From positions 1,550,001 through 1,614,000 of the forward strand of contig JAPFFF010000004.1 in assembly GCA_039105265.1 (NCBI GenBank): a stretch of DNA of 64,000 bases. Reading direction: 5' to 3'. A program made the translations under genes and the position numbers. The notes beneath the pieces are model-generated. The model did not search any database and was not told the origin of the DNA. It saw nothing but the letters and a program-made list of their open reading frames with translations. This DNA is from Tritrichomonas musculus. Taxonomy: Eukaryota; Parabasalia; Tritrichomonadida; Tritrichomonadidae. This document shows, in pieces, positions 29,216-38,579 of the stretch (its first letter is position 1; each line of letters opens with the position of its first letter).

Positions 29216-30649
29216 ATGTATGAAACTATGGATGCCTGCAACATCGAACCTCTCTTGCGGATAGAATCGAGACAAAGATCAGATGTATCTTTGATTGAAA
29301 AAAATCTCTATGAAAACTCACTTTGTTTTTCATTTTCTGGCAAGAAAGTTTCGAGTGCAGTAAAATTCGACAACGAGCCTCATCTGATCACATCAAAGCA
29401 ATATCCTGACTTCTCATCATGCGAATTTCCAAATTACCAAGAATCAAGTTCATGCTCACTAACTTCTAAGGCCTTTAATTCGACAACCTTTCAATGCCAG
29501 TCAGGAACACCCAAATGCTCAATTGATCAGAATACTACAAATCTGCGTAACAATACTGAAATCTTTAACTTTCCACACATTATCAATAATGAAGATACTC
29601 AAAATTGTTCAAGCAACAATGACAATTACAATGAAGTTTTCAGTTACAATAATACTTCAAATAGCTCATCGTGCATTAAAAATGATAATATTTTCAAGAA
29701 TAATGCAGATGAAGAAGATGAATTTGAATCTGTTATCAACCCACGATCGAAACAAGCTCCTCCAGAAAGAGATACTAGTTCACTTTCATCACCATGCCCA
29801 ATATATATTCAACAATTTTCTCTTTCGTCACAATCAACAAATTATGATTCATTTCCACATATACTCTCTGATTCAGAGATGACAACTATGATGATTCCAA
29901 CTTTTCCGTTAGACTTAATAAATGCATGCAATTATCTTTCACAAGATACTGAAGATTCTTTTGCAAGCGTTATATATAATACACCTTCTCAATTACAGCC
30001 AGTTTTAACTCCAGCTCATTCAACTTTGCCTCAATTTTATTGTGATTACAACTCTATTAGTACAAATAATTACAATTACGGATTTAATTCATGTTGTGTT
30101 ACTGAAATTGAAAAACAAGATAATATACAAGTTCAATCATCTTCGTTTTCACCAGTTATTTCCAATGACCAAGATAAAAATTATTTTCATCAATTTATTC
30201 AATGTGAAAACTCGTACGATAATCAAATGCAAACACAAAATAAAAGTCCTTTCACAAACACTACAATACCAAAGCATAGACAACGTATTTCTAGTAATGA
30301 ATACAAAAGATATAGGTCACCAGCAATTCTTATTGTACAATCTTCAACGACCTCTAATTCAAGTGGAACAGATCCACAGTCATCATCAACAAAAAGTTCT
30401 GGGTCAGCTCTTTCACCATCATCGGAAAGAAGGGCCCGCACAAGGAAAGTATCAAGCAGCCCATCAATTGGTAAACCTTCAAGAAACAATTTTTCTAACT
30501 CTACAGATATTGATATAGATGATAAAAAACCAGTTATTAATTTTCAAAAGCCCACAATAAGTTCATCAAACAACTACGAAAAAATTAATTCACAAGAGAA
30601 TAAGAAATGTGAATCAATTGCTAAAAGTAAAATTCGTGGAAGGAGATGA
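29216..30649 (+). CDS. Ser/Asn/Gln-rich disordered protein, 477 aa
   Basis: No family recognised. Nearly the whole chain is low-complexity, rich in Ser, Asn, Gln and Thr, with short Cys-containing segments in the first 170 residues and a basic patch SSERRARTRKVSSSPSIGK at about 400-420. The C-terminus is basic (KSKIRGRR). Composition suggests a disordered regulatory or nuclear protein with phosphorylation-prone RKVSSSPS motifs. The first ATG of the frame is at 29216; a second at 29228 (MDACNIEP) is possible. An initiator-like TCATA lies at 29189-29193. Long clean frame length supports a real gene. Confidence 0.7.
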   Translation: MYETMDACNIEPLLRIESRQRSDVSLIEKNLYENSLCFSFSGKKVSSAVKFDNEPHLITSKQYPDFSSCEFPNYQESSSCSLTSKAFNSTTFQCQSGTPKCSIDQNTTNLRNNTEIFNFPHIINNEDTQNCSSNNDNYNEVFSYNNTSNSSSCIKNDNIFKNNADEEDEFESVINPRSKQAPPERDTSSLSSPCPIYIQQFSLSSQSTNYDSFPHILSDSEMTTMMIPTFPLDLINACNYLSQDTEDSFASVIYNTPSQLQPVLTPAHSTLPQFYCDYNSISTNNYNYGFNSCCVTEIEKQDNIQVQSSSFSPVISNDQDKNYFHQFIQCENSYDNQMQTQNKSPFTNTTIPKHRQRISSNEYKRYRSPAILIVQSSTTSNSSGTDPQSSSTKSSGSALSPSSERRARTRKVSSSPSIGKPSRNNFSNSTDIDIDDKKPVINFQKPTISSSNNYEKINSQENKKCESIAKSKIRGRR

Positions 30650-30833
30650 ACCATTCATTAATTTGATGATTTAGACTTCCATTAATTTCTTTTTATTTAT
30701 TTGAATAAATTTATAATCATTTGCGATTTTTATTTTTTTCTTCATTAATTAAATCTTACTAGTATTACACCGAAGGAATATCAAGCACCAAAAATCACAA
30801 TCTTCAATAACATTTTGAAAGAAGTTCGTATAC

Positions 30834-33536
30834 ATGGTGAAATATTTTACCTTGCAATTAACCCTTAATATGGATCAAAATCAAACAACTTATAACTTAA
30901 CCCAAGAATCTGATGGAACATGGACAATGACCGGTGTTTGGGTTATTGATAATTTTTCTCAAGAAACTTGTCATGCTCAATCACCAAAATTTATCGTTAA
31001 TAATGATACTCATATGTATTTTCGTTTCCTCAATTATTTAAACCGCAAAAAAACACGAGTAAGCATTATCGTTTTCTTCAATAGTCTTTCTCACGAATAT
31101 CCAATGGATTTAACTGTTCGCTTATTAAATTCAATTCCATATGAAAGCCAAGAAAAAACATCACATGTTATTTATTCAAGTTCAGCTCTTCGGTCTTATC
31201 TCGATTTTGATATCAGATGGTCTGACTTATTTGAAGGAAATGGATTTATTGATCCTTCAACAAAACAACTACGCATCGAATTCTTTTTCCGACATACTCT
31301 TCGACCTTATGAATTGCCACTACAGACTCTAAGTGCACCCCCTGCAATGGCTCCGGCACCACGACCAATGCCTATTGATGACGCTAAAACAAAATATGGT
31401 GTTGTTGGAATTTTAACCAAAGATGGAAATGAATGTTTAAATGCAGTTATCCTTTTGCTTTATTCAATTCCATATTTTCGAAAACTTGTTTATTCAATTA
31501 ATACTTTTGGATATGAAGGTACAACAAATCGTGCATTGCCACTTCAAAAACTGTTTACTTCTTTACAATTATCTTCTAAAGCTGTTTCGTCGGATGAATT
31601 CGTCTTCTTTTCTAAATGGCAATCTGAACATATTGCGATGACTCATTTATCAGAAGCGCTTGTAACCGTACTATCAGCAGTCAATGGACAAATTAATACA
31701 GACAAATTTAATCAGCTCTTTCTTATTCAAGCCAAAAAAGTAATTAGTTGTAAAGATATTAATTATGAATCTGTAAAAGATCATCCTTTTTATCTACTTG
31801 AGTTTAAGCTCGATGAAAAACGACCTCAAACTTTCTTAGAATTAATATTAAATTATAATTCAAATCCTGAGAGAATTGATGAGTATGTTGTTAAAGGATA
31901 TGGAGCGCATACAGCATACATATCGAATCAAATTACTAGCTTTCCTTATGCTGTTCTAGTTAACATTCAACGTTTTACAGTTTCGGAGACCGGATCTTCT
32001 CTGAAAAAGATTGTTCAAGATCTTGAAATTCCTTTAACTGTTAACTTTAATAAGATGGTTTGCAAAAACTCTGATGCAAAACCTAATAATCAATCAAATT
32101 CTAATCAAGTGAATGACAACTCAGACCAAATTGATGATCTTTATACACTTCAAGCTCTAATCGTTCATTCTGGAGGTGCAGATAACGGAAGATTTCATGC
32201 AAATATCCGGAGAGAAATAAATAGCAACAAATGGCTTGAGTTTAGAAGTTATGAAGTATGCGAAATTGAAACTAATGCTGCTGTGAATTCGACAGATTCA
32301 ATTTGCCTTCTTTATACACTTTCTTCAAAAAATTCTTTACTATATAAACCATGCAATTCTGATCAGATTCCACCTCACGTGTTAAACCCACCACCAATAC
32401 CAAAGGAGCCACCATTTATCGTTACAATTGTTACTGAGAATGACTACAAAAAATCTACATTACGTGGCGAGGTTGGATGTGGCATGATTGGGAGGATTCA
32501 ATTTCCAGCTCAAAGATCAAAAACTGTTGAAAGTTTTCTTACTGTAATTAGTTCACATCTTAATATTCCATTTGAAAAAATTAATCAATCTCTTCTATTA
32601 TGGCAAGTGAATCCATCAGAAGGAACTCTCGTTGCTCCAATCGATCTTAAAGCAAACATATCATCTATTATTGATCCACAAGCACCTATTATGTTTCTTC
32701 AAAATTCTTGTAAAACATCCCTTTCTTATACATCTTCATCATGTGGTTGTGATTATTCTTTAAATCTTGATAAAAACGAAATCATCATCTTCATCAAATT
32801 TTATTGGAAGAACGCTCCATTTCCACTTCAATATATCTGTAGCAAGAAAGTTAATATTGATGATCCAGTTTCATCCTTATATTCTACAATTTATGAAAAA
32901 TTAAGAGTTGACCCATCAACTCCTCTCATTCCATTCATTGAAGGCCATGATTATAGTGCCAATCTTCTCTCGCAGTGCTCTTCTTTTGCCACATCTGGCA
33001 TCAAAAATGGTGATGCAATCATTCTAGAATGCCCAATAGACATTCCCGATTTTAAACCGAAATTTGACTTTGGATCTATGCTTCCTCCTGTCCGTCAACC
33101 TCCTCAGTTTCCTCAATACGATGGACGAGATATTTCTACATTATCGATGACAGATGATATTCTTTTCATGGATTTGACAATGGAACATGATGAAAATGGA
33201 AAGGAATCATTCATTGTCTCACAATCAGTCGAACTTTATTATGATGCTAGACACCATATTGCTGTCATTGGAATTATCACTTTCGGCTCTTCTGGTCCTC
33301 CACAATCTTACTTTAAGATACCTTTAAGTTACCCATTCGACTTGCTTGAAACAAAAATTTCTTTTGACTTGGGAACAGGACCTAAACTAGATTTCTTTGA
33401 GCCAACTGATGATGGCTCATTTATTGACAAAGTAATCGATAGAAGTAAGTTTACTTCACTTAAGCCATTTTTGACCAAGCTTCCAAGTTTAACAAAGAAA
33501 CCTATAACCATTTATATTCGAGAACAAGCCCTGTAA
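30834..33536 (+). CDS. MATH-USP7-like protein with altered catalytic site, 900 aa
   Basis: Layout resembles USP7/HAUSP. An N-terminal MATH (TRAF-like) domain (about 20-170: TWTMTGVWVIDNFS...KFIVNND..YFRFLNY) is followed by a USP-type catalytic fold (about 185-480), then ubiquitin-like segments to the end. The Cys box reads GNECLNAVILLLYS (Cys about 201), where active USP7 has GATCYMNSLLQTLYF. The His box reads HSGGADNGRFHANI, where USP7 has HSGDNHGGHYVVYL, so the catalytic His position holds Arg. The third catalytic residue region also differs (KWLEFRSYEV). It probably binds ubiquitin or USP7-type partners without cleaving efficiently. The ATG at 30870 (MDQNQTTY) is an alternative start. Length is below USP7 (1102 aa). 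Confidence 0.82.
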   Translation: MVKYFTLQLTLNMDQNQTTYNLTQESDGTWTMTGVWVIDNFSQETCHAQSPKFIVNNDTHMYFRFLNYLNRKKTRVSIIVFFNSLSHEYPMDLTVRLLNSIPYESQEKTSHVIYSSSALRSYLDFDIRWSDLFEGNGFIDPSTKQLRIEFFFRHTLRPYELPLQTLSAPPAMAPAPRPMPIDDAKTKYGVVGILTKDGNECLNAVILLLYSIPYFRKLVYSINTFGYEGTTNRALPLQKLFTSLQLSSKAVSSDEFVFFSKWQSEHIAMTHLSEALVTVLSAVNGQINTDKFNQLFLIQAKKVISCKDINYESVKDHPFYLLEFKLDEKRPQTFLELILNYNSNPERIDEYVVKGYGAHTAYISNQITSFPYAVLVNIQRFTVSETGSSLKKIVQDLEIPLTVNFNKMVCKNSDAKPNNQSNSNQVNDNSDQIDDLYTLQALIVHSGGADNGRFHANIRREINSNKWLEFRSYEVCEIETNAAVNSTDSICLLYTLSSKNSLLYKPCNSDQIPPHVLNPPPIPKEPPFIVTIVTENDYKKSTLRGEVGCGMIGRIQFPAQRSKTVESFLTVISSHLNIPFEKINQSLLLWQVNPSEGTLVAPIDLKANISSIIDPQAPIMFLQNSCKTSLSYTSSSCGCDYSLNLDKNEIIIFIKFYWKNAPFPLQYICSKKVNIDDPVSSLYSTIYEKLRVDPSTPLIPFIEGHDYSANLLSQCSSFATSGIKNGDAIILECPIDIPDFKPKFDFGSMLPPVRQPPQFPQYDGRDISTLSMTDDILFMDLTMEHDENGKESFIVSQSVELYYDARHHIAVIGIITFGSSGPPQSYFKIPLSYPFDLLETKISFDLGTGPKLDFFEPTDDGSFIDKVIDRSKFTSLKPFLTKLPSLTKKPITIYIREQAL

Positions 33537-33972
33537 TTTCTCATTTATGGAAACATAAGGTTATCAAATTGATTTTTTTTATAATTAATTGTTATTATTT
33601 AATAAATTTGTTTTTGTTGACTGATTAAATTCTCTAAATTTTGGTGGCATCCATACTATTCCTTTTCGAAATTAATTACTTTGAAAGTAATTAAATGAAA
33701 CTAGTTTAAAGCATATTTCCTGAAATACCAATAACAATATTTTATTGTAAATAATCTCCAATTAACACTTAAGAGCATAATAATAAATCAAAAAAATAAT
33801 TTCTTTTAAAAAATCAACTAAAGACAATAGATGACTTAATGAAAAAGAAATCTTTTGGTATATAAATAATTCGGATTTTTTAAAAAATAAATAAATTAAA
33901 GATGTTAGAAATAATTTTAAAAAACGTTTTATTAATGTTCATAAGGCAACTTACTATCATATCAATCATCTT
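33537..33972. other. Convergent 3' intergenic region with a short hairpin
   Basis: Lies between the convergent USP7-like and RPS29 genes. AT-rich. It holds a palindrome at 33672-33694 (TTAATTACTTT, G, and the reverse complement) that could form a hairpin in both transcripts. No gene is seen. Confidence 0.45.
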
Positions 33973-34146
33973 TTAATCATATTTCTTAAAGCCAAGAACA
34001 TTGGCGCGTTCACGGAAGCATCTTCTGCAGATGTTAAGTCCGTATGAACGAATAACACCACGACGTCTCTTGCAGATACGGCATCCACGATCAAAGCTTC
34101 CTTTTGCGTTATCACGGTTGTGTTTTGGAACAAAATCAACTGGCAT
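33973..34146 (-). CDS. RPS29: Small-subunit ribosomal protein uS14 (S29), 57 aa
   Basis: A zinc-binding protein of the 40S head. The core reads [37 protein letters not shown], with the two CXXC pairs of eukaryotic S29 and the diagnostic IRxYGLNxCRxCFR motif. Length matches the family (56 aa). The start is [10 protein letters not shown] at 34146; the frame stays open upstream into a hydrophobic leader that the family does not have. The upstream region holds GGTCGGCCTTT and an initiator-like TCACT. Confidence 0.96.
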   Translation of the reverse strand: MPVDFVPKHNRDNAKGSFDRGCRICKRRRGVIRSYGLNICRRCFRERANVLGFKKYD

Positions 34147-34167
34147 AAGAAACGATTTCTTGTAGAA

Positions 34168-34178
34168 AAAGGCCGACC
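34168..34178 (-). promoter_or_regulatory. Ribosomal-protein promoter motif GGTCGGCCTTT
   Basis: Located 21 bp upstream of the RPS29 ATG on the minus strand. It differs by one base from the motif in front of RPS20 at 17377-17387. Confidence 0.55.
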
Positions 34179-34188
34179 AAGGGGAAAA

Positions 34189-34193
34189 AGTGA
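34189..34193 (-). promoter_or_regulatory. Initiator-like element (TCACT) for RPS29
   Basis: TCACT on the minus strand fits TCAYW and would give a leader of about 45 nt that contains the GGTCGGCCTTT motif and a pyrimidine tract. Confidence 0.4.
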
Positions 34194-34408
34194 CAAATAA
34201 AAAACAAAAAAATATCAAAATCATTCTATTTTTAATAATAATCATTTTACTATTAAATACCAATTAATTATATTTAATTAATCAAAATTTTATAACAAAA
34301 ATCATTTATTTATTAGGATAAATCTATATCAGTGAAAATTTTATTTCTGAGAATTATCAATATATTCTTTTCAAAATTAAAAATCTTTATTGAAAAGTTA
34401 TATATAAT

Positions 34409-35743
34409 ATGAATACTACTGATATAGAAAAATCTGATAAAATGCAAGTAAAACTTAAAACAACATGCGTATTAAACGTTCCTTTTCAAAAATATGAATC
34501 AAATTTTACATTTGTGGTAAATAATGAACAATATCCTACAAGTCGAATTACAGCTGATTTATTATCACCAAAAATATGCAAAATTCATTTCAACGATCCA
34601 ACTTTTAATGAAATAACAATTAAAACTCATTCTCAGGGCAATTTCCAATATTTTCTTGATCTTATTAATTTTTCTGAGAATAATATTCCAACAAACGATA
34701 TACCATTCCTAACAGAAATTTCCAATATTCTAGAGAACAAATCACTTGATTTTTACAATCAAAAAAGTTCAATCACTCCAACTCTTGATAACATATTTGA
34801 TTTAATTAAAGAACATGAAAAGAATCAAGTTTTATTTTCGAAATCATTTAAAGAAGAGATTGATTTTGTTTCCTTCAATTTTTATAAATTCAATGAAAAA
34901 CAAATACAAAAGCTAGCAAGTCTTCAAATAAAAACAATTGAAAGCATTTTATCAAACACAAAACTTCAGTTATCAATCGAAGATCAACTATTAAAATTTA
35001 TAAATCAAATTTATTTGAATGATTCAAAAAATTCTTATTTATATGAATATGTTGAGTTTGCAAATGTTACAGGAACAACAATTAAAGAATTTTTAGATAT
35101 TTTTGATTTAAATGATTTAACAAATGAATTATGGAAATTGCTATCAGTTCGGCTTGAGCAAGAAATTATCAATATAAATCCATCAGAAATAAGGCATTAC
35201 ACGAATAACAATATTCGATATGAAGGAATAAATATTCCTTTTAACGAAAATCAAATTTTTAATGGGATTATTAACTATATTAAAAATAACTCAAAAATTA
35301 ATATTTTAGACGAAATAAATATCACTGCTTCCTCGAGCAATAATCACAAAATTGACGGCCCACAAAATGTTATATTATTTGATGATCAATCAAAAGACTT
35401 CAGGGCAATTAATAGCGGAGATGTTTGGATTTGCTTTGATTTCAAATACCATACTATTATTCCATCCAATTATACCATAAGATCTTATGGCTTTGGTATA
35501 GATTTTCAACACCCAAAATCATGGGTTATTGAAGGATCTAATGATAACAACAATTGGATAGTTATTGATGAACAACGAAACTGCCCATTTTTAAATGGAT
35601 CAAATTTAATTCATACCTTCACCATTCAAGATCAAAAACAAGAAAAATTTCAATTCATTCGACTACGCTTAACTGGACCTAATTGGAACGATAGTCATCA
35701 ATTATCATTTGATTCCATTGAGTTTTATGGAAAATTGTTCTGA
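34409..35743 (+). CDS. BTB-like protein with C-terminal F5/8 type C (discoidin) domain, 444 aa
   Basis: The N-terminal 110 residues (FTFVVNNEQYPTSRITADLLSPKI...) look like a divergent BTB/POZ domain, and helical sequence resembling BACK follows (about 120-290). The C-terminal 145 residues form a discoidin-type beta sandwich. Signs are NITASSSNNHKIDGPQNVILFDD, VWICFDFKYHTIIPSNYTIRSYG, KSWVIEGSNDNNNWIVIDEQ and FQFIRLRLTGPNWNDSHQLSFDSIEFYG. Large families with this layout occur in trichomonads; their function is not established. It probably binds carbohydrate or protein ligands inside the cell, since no signal peptide is present. Confidence 0.8.
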   Translation: MNTTDIEKSDKMQVKLKTTCVLNVPFQKYESNFTFVVNNEQYPTSRITADLLSPKICKIHFNDPTFNEITIKTHSQGNFQYFLDLINFSENNIPTNDIPFLTEISNILENKSLDFYNQKSSITPTLDNIFDLIKEHEKNQVLFSKSFKEEIDFVSFNFYKFNEKQIQKLASLQIKTIESILSNTKLQLSIEDQLLKFINQIYLNDSKNSYLYEYVEFANVTGTTIKEFLDIFDLNDLTNELWKLLSVRLEQEIININPSEIRHYTNNNIRYEGINIPFNENQIFNGIINYIKNNSKINILDEINITASSSNNHKIDGPQNVILFDDQSKDFRAINSGDVWICFDFKYHTIIPSNYTIRSYGFGIDFQHPKSWVIEGSNDNNNWIVIDEQRNCPFLNGSNLIHTFTIQDQKQEKFQFIRLRLTGPNWNDSHQLSFDSIEFYGKLF

Positions 35744-35897
35744 AGTAATGATTAATATACAATCATTTTTGTCTCTTTGCTTTTTTAAGTATGAATATAT
35801 ATATGTATATGCATTTTAACGACATGAAGCACATATGTATTTATAGATTATTTAGGATCGCTTTGTAAATTCATTTTATTTTTATATCACATTTCTT

Positions 35898-35919
35898 CTA
35901 CATCAAAATTTTGATGTAG
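35898..35919. repeat. Perfect 22-bp palindrome upstream of coiled-coil gene
   Basis: CTACATCAAAA followed directly by its reverse complement, ending 39 bp before the ATG at 35959. Position and perfect symmetry suggest an operator-like dimer site or a hairpin ending the preceding transcript. Confidence 0.6.
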
Positions 35920-35952
35920 GCTTTTAAAAATATCAAAAGCTTAACAATATCG

Positions 35953-35957
35953 TCATA
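35953..35957 (+). promoter_or_regulatory. Initiator-like element (TCATA)
   Basis: TCATA fits TCAYW and lies immediately upstream of the ATG at 35959, giving a leader of only a few nucleotides. Confidence 0.45.
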
Positions 35958-35958
35958 A

Positions 35959-37695
35959 ATGAAGAGAAACGCAAGCAGCTTTTTATCTGCCATTTACGAT
36001 TCTATAGGATCAAATAATCTTGGTAAATTACCATATGAAATGCCAGACCGAAATGACTTGGAAGATGATATAAAAAAAATTCAAGATGAACTATGCGAGA
36101 TGACAAACCAGCTGGAAGATACGAAGGCTCAATTTGCACTTGCAAAACAAACTCATAATTTACAGATAGGCCAAGTTTTAAAATTAAAACAACAATTTAT
36201 GCAAGGATATAATCTTACATCTAATATATCAAACAAAATCAAAGAAATTAAGCAGTCATATTTGAAATGCAATTCATTTTATCAAAAATTCTGTAAAGAC
36301 TTCGAATCAATGCAAAAAAAGATTACAGAAGATATGAAAAAATTAAAAGAATTAGCCGAAGAACAAGCAAAATTAGAACAAAAAAATATTATATTAAAAT
36401 GTAAAATAGCTAAATATGAATCTCAAAAAAGTCAACTTCAAGCAGACTTTGAAAAATGTAAAGAAAGCAAAATAAAATTAGAAGAAGAAAACAATGAACT
36501 TGAAAAGTCTTGCAACGATTTGCATCATGAAGTTATTACAAAAAAAGAGCAAATACAAGATATTGAAAATAAAATTAATGACATTGATCAAAAAATTAAA
36601 ACAACTGAATCTGTTAATAAGAATATTGAAGAAGAAATAAAAGAAAATCAAATTGTTCTTGATAATAAAAGAGAAGAATCTGAAACTTTATCTAGTCAAA
36701 GTAAAAAGCTTAAAACAGAATTAAAAGACCTCGAAGAAGAGATAGATAAAACTATAAAAGAGCAGGCTCAAGCATTAGAAAGTCAACAGAATACCAATCA
36801 ACAACTAAACGATTTACAAGATGAAATGAAAAATTTAATTAAAATATTAGACACCGAAAAAGAAAAAGAACAGAAGCTTAATGCAGAATTAAAAGATCTT
36901 CAAGAAACATACAATAATGAAATGCATAAAAGAGATGATTTAAAGATCCAGATAAAATCAATTACTGAAACTAACATTTTAATTGCTAACGAAAACAAAG
37001 CAATTCAGCAAGAAATTAGTAATAAAGAAATAAAACTAGGAGAATTAACACAAGAACTTCAAAATATTAAATCACTATTGAATGAAAAGAAAATGAATTG
37101 CAAAGCAATCGAAGCACAAATTGATAATGAAACAGCAAAGCAAATGAAACAACTAAATGAAAAGAAAGATTTATTAAAAAAACTAAAAAAGAAAAAATTT
37201 GATCTTGAAAAACAGCTTGAAGATGAAAATCAAGATCAAGAAAGCGAAATTAGTGACATTTATATAGATGAGCAAAACTCTATGCTTTCAGAACAATTTA
37301 ATGATGAAAATGAAGTTTCAATTAGCGAAGATAATCAACCATTATCACTAAAGCTTCATCATTTTAATCGATTGACATCAACTACACCAGCACCTATACC
37401 CAAAGATGTTAAAAAAAACATATCATCGAGGCAAGATTCAACCAAAAAAATATTTAATACTAACAAAACAATTTTAATTGAAGATTTATTTGAAGATACT
37501 TTATCACCAAAGGTTTCAAGCAGTTCAGCGAAAAATAAATTTGTTAATCATAGGGCAGCCCTTGCAGAAAAATTCTTTAATAATTTCATTTCATCTGACA
37601 AGCAAGAAGATTTTGAAAATTATGAGTCCAAGTACACAAGAACTGCATTGGCAGATGCATTGCTTGATGAAAACACATTCAAATTTAACTCTTAA
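35959..37695 (+). CDS. Long coiled-coil protein, 578 aa
   Basis: Residues about 28-430 are an almost continuous coiled coil with heptads rich in Lys, Glu, Gln and Leu. The C-terminal 150 residues are a Ser/Asp-rich non-coiled tail with two similar short helices, RAALAEKFFNNF and RTALADALLDE, that may be binding motifs. No specific family is recognised; filament- or basal-body-associated proteins and golgins have this look. The 22-bp palindrome and a TCATA initiator-like site precede the start. Confidence 0.75.
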   Translation: MKRNASSFLSAIYDSIGSNNLGKLPYEMPDRNDLEDDIKKIQDELCEMTNQLEDTKAQFALAKQTHNLQIGQVLKLKQQFMQGYNLTSNISNKIKEIKQSYLKCNSFYQKFCKDFESMQKKITEDMKKLKELAEEQAKLEQKNIILKCKIAKYESQKSQLQADFEKCKESKIKLEEENNELEKSCNDLHHEVITKKEQIQDIENKINDIDQKIKTTESVNKNIEEEIKENQIVLDNKREESETLSSQSKKLKTELKDLEEEIDKTIKEQAQALESQQNTNQQLNDLQDEMKNLIKILDTEKEKEQKLNAELKDLQETYNNEMHKRDDLKIQIKSITETNILIANENKAIQQEISNKEIKLGELTQELQNIKSLLNEKKMNCKAIEAQIDNETAKQMKQLNEKKDLLKKLKKKKFDLEKQLEDENQDQESEISDIYIDEQNSMLSEQFNDENEVSISEDNQPLSLKLHHFNRLTSTTPAPIPKDVKKNISSRQDSTKKIFNTNKTILIEDLFEDTLSPKVSSSSAKNKFVNHRAALAEKFFNNFISSDKQEDFENYESKYTRTALADALLDENTFKFNS

Positions 37696-38579
37696 GTTAA
37701 CTGACAATTTTCCTATTTATTTTTTTCCAAAAAAGTTTAATGTCCCAAGTTTATCACTTTTCTAAATAGACAAAAACTATTATTTGTATAACGATGAAAA
37801 ATATTTAGTTGATTTAATTGCAAAATGATATTCTATTAAAAAGCATTAATATCTATATATTACTTTGTCATGAAATCTATAACTATTTTCTTTAGAAAGT
37901 AGAGAAATAAATATATAAATACCACAAATCATCGAAATTATTCAACCAATTTAAAAAAAAAAAAAATAAAAAATCAATAAAAGTAGGAAATTATTTACAA
38001 CTTTGTACCGATATTAATTATTTAACAATATAAAATATAACGTATTTTATAATATTTTCATTTACCTAATAATAAGATATTTAAATTTTAAAAAAAATTC
38101 AGAATATATTTAAAAAATATCCAATTTCAATCATAATTAAAAAATTATCAAACAGGTATATTTTATAATATGATGATTTGTATTGAACAAAACTGAATAT
38201 TAAATTTAAAAAGTATAATAAATAAATATATTAATATTAAAAAATATAAATAATTATGTACATTACAAGAAAATTGTGTTTTTTTAATTCAATGCATTTA
38301 TTTGAATGGAGTGATGATTTTATGGCTTTTTTTTCTATTTTTAATTCAGTTATGATTTTACTAATATTTTCCTTTTCTTTTAACATACCGGTAATTCTAT
38401 GTTCATTATTTACAATCATTCAAAATTTCAAAAGAAATTGAATATATTGCCAACTTTTCCGATTATAAATATTTTTTAGACTTTGCTTTTTTTCCTTATT
38501 TTTTTAAAGCAAAATGATTGATTTTTTAATTATTTTATGAATCTCGAAAAAAATTCAATTTTCATATCACCTTTAAATC
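37696..38579. other. AT-rich intergenic region
   Basis: About 0.9 kb. Short frames on both strands near 38240-38440 mirror each other and have no family resemblance, so they are not called. An initiator-like TCATA lies at 38562-38566. Nothing else is seen. Confidence 0.5.
38562..38566 (+). promoter_or_regulatory. Initiator-like element (TCATA) for SLC35F6-like gene
   Basis: Fits TCAYW and lies 13 bp before the ATG at 38580. Confidence 0.45.

Noticed and set aside
34147-34263. Hydrophobic N-terminal extension of RPS29
   Set aside because: The frame is open upstream, but S29 starts at [10 protein letters not shown]; the extension covers the promoter motif and initiator.
38237-38441. Overlapping frames on both strands
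   Set aside because: AT-rich low-information sequence; neither product resembles a protein family.
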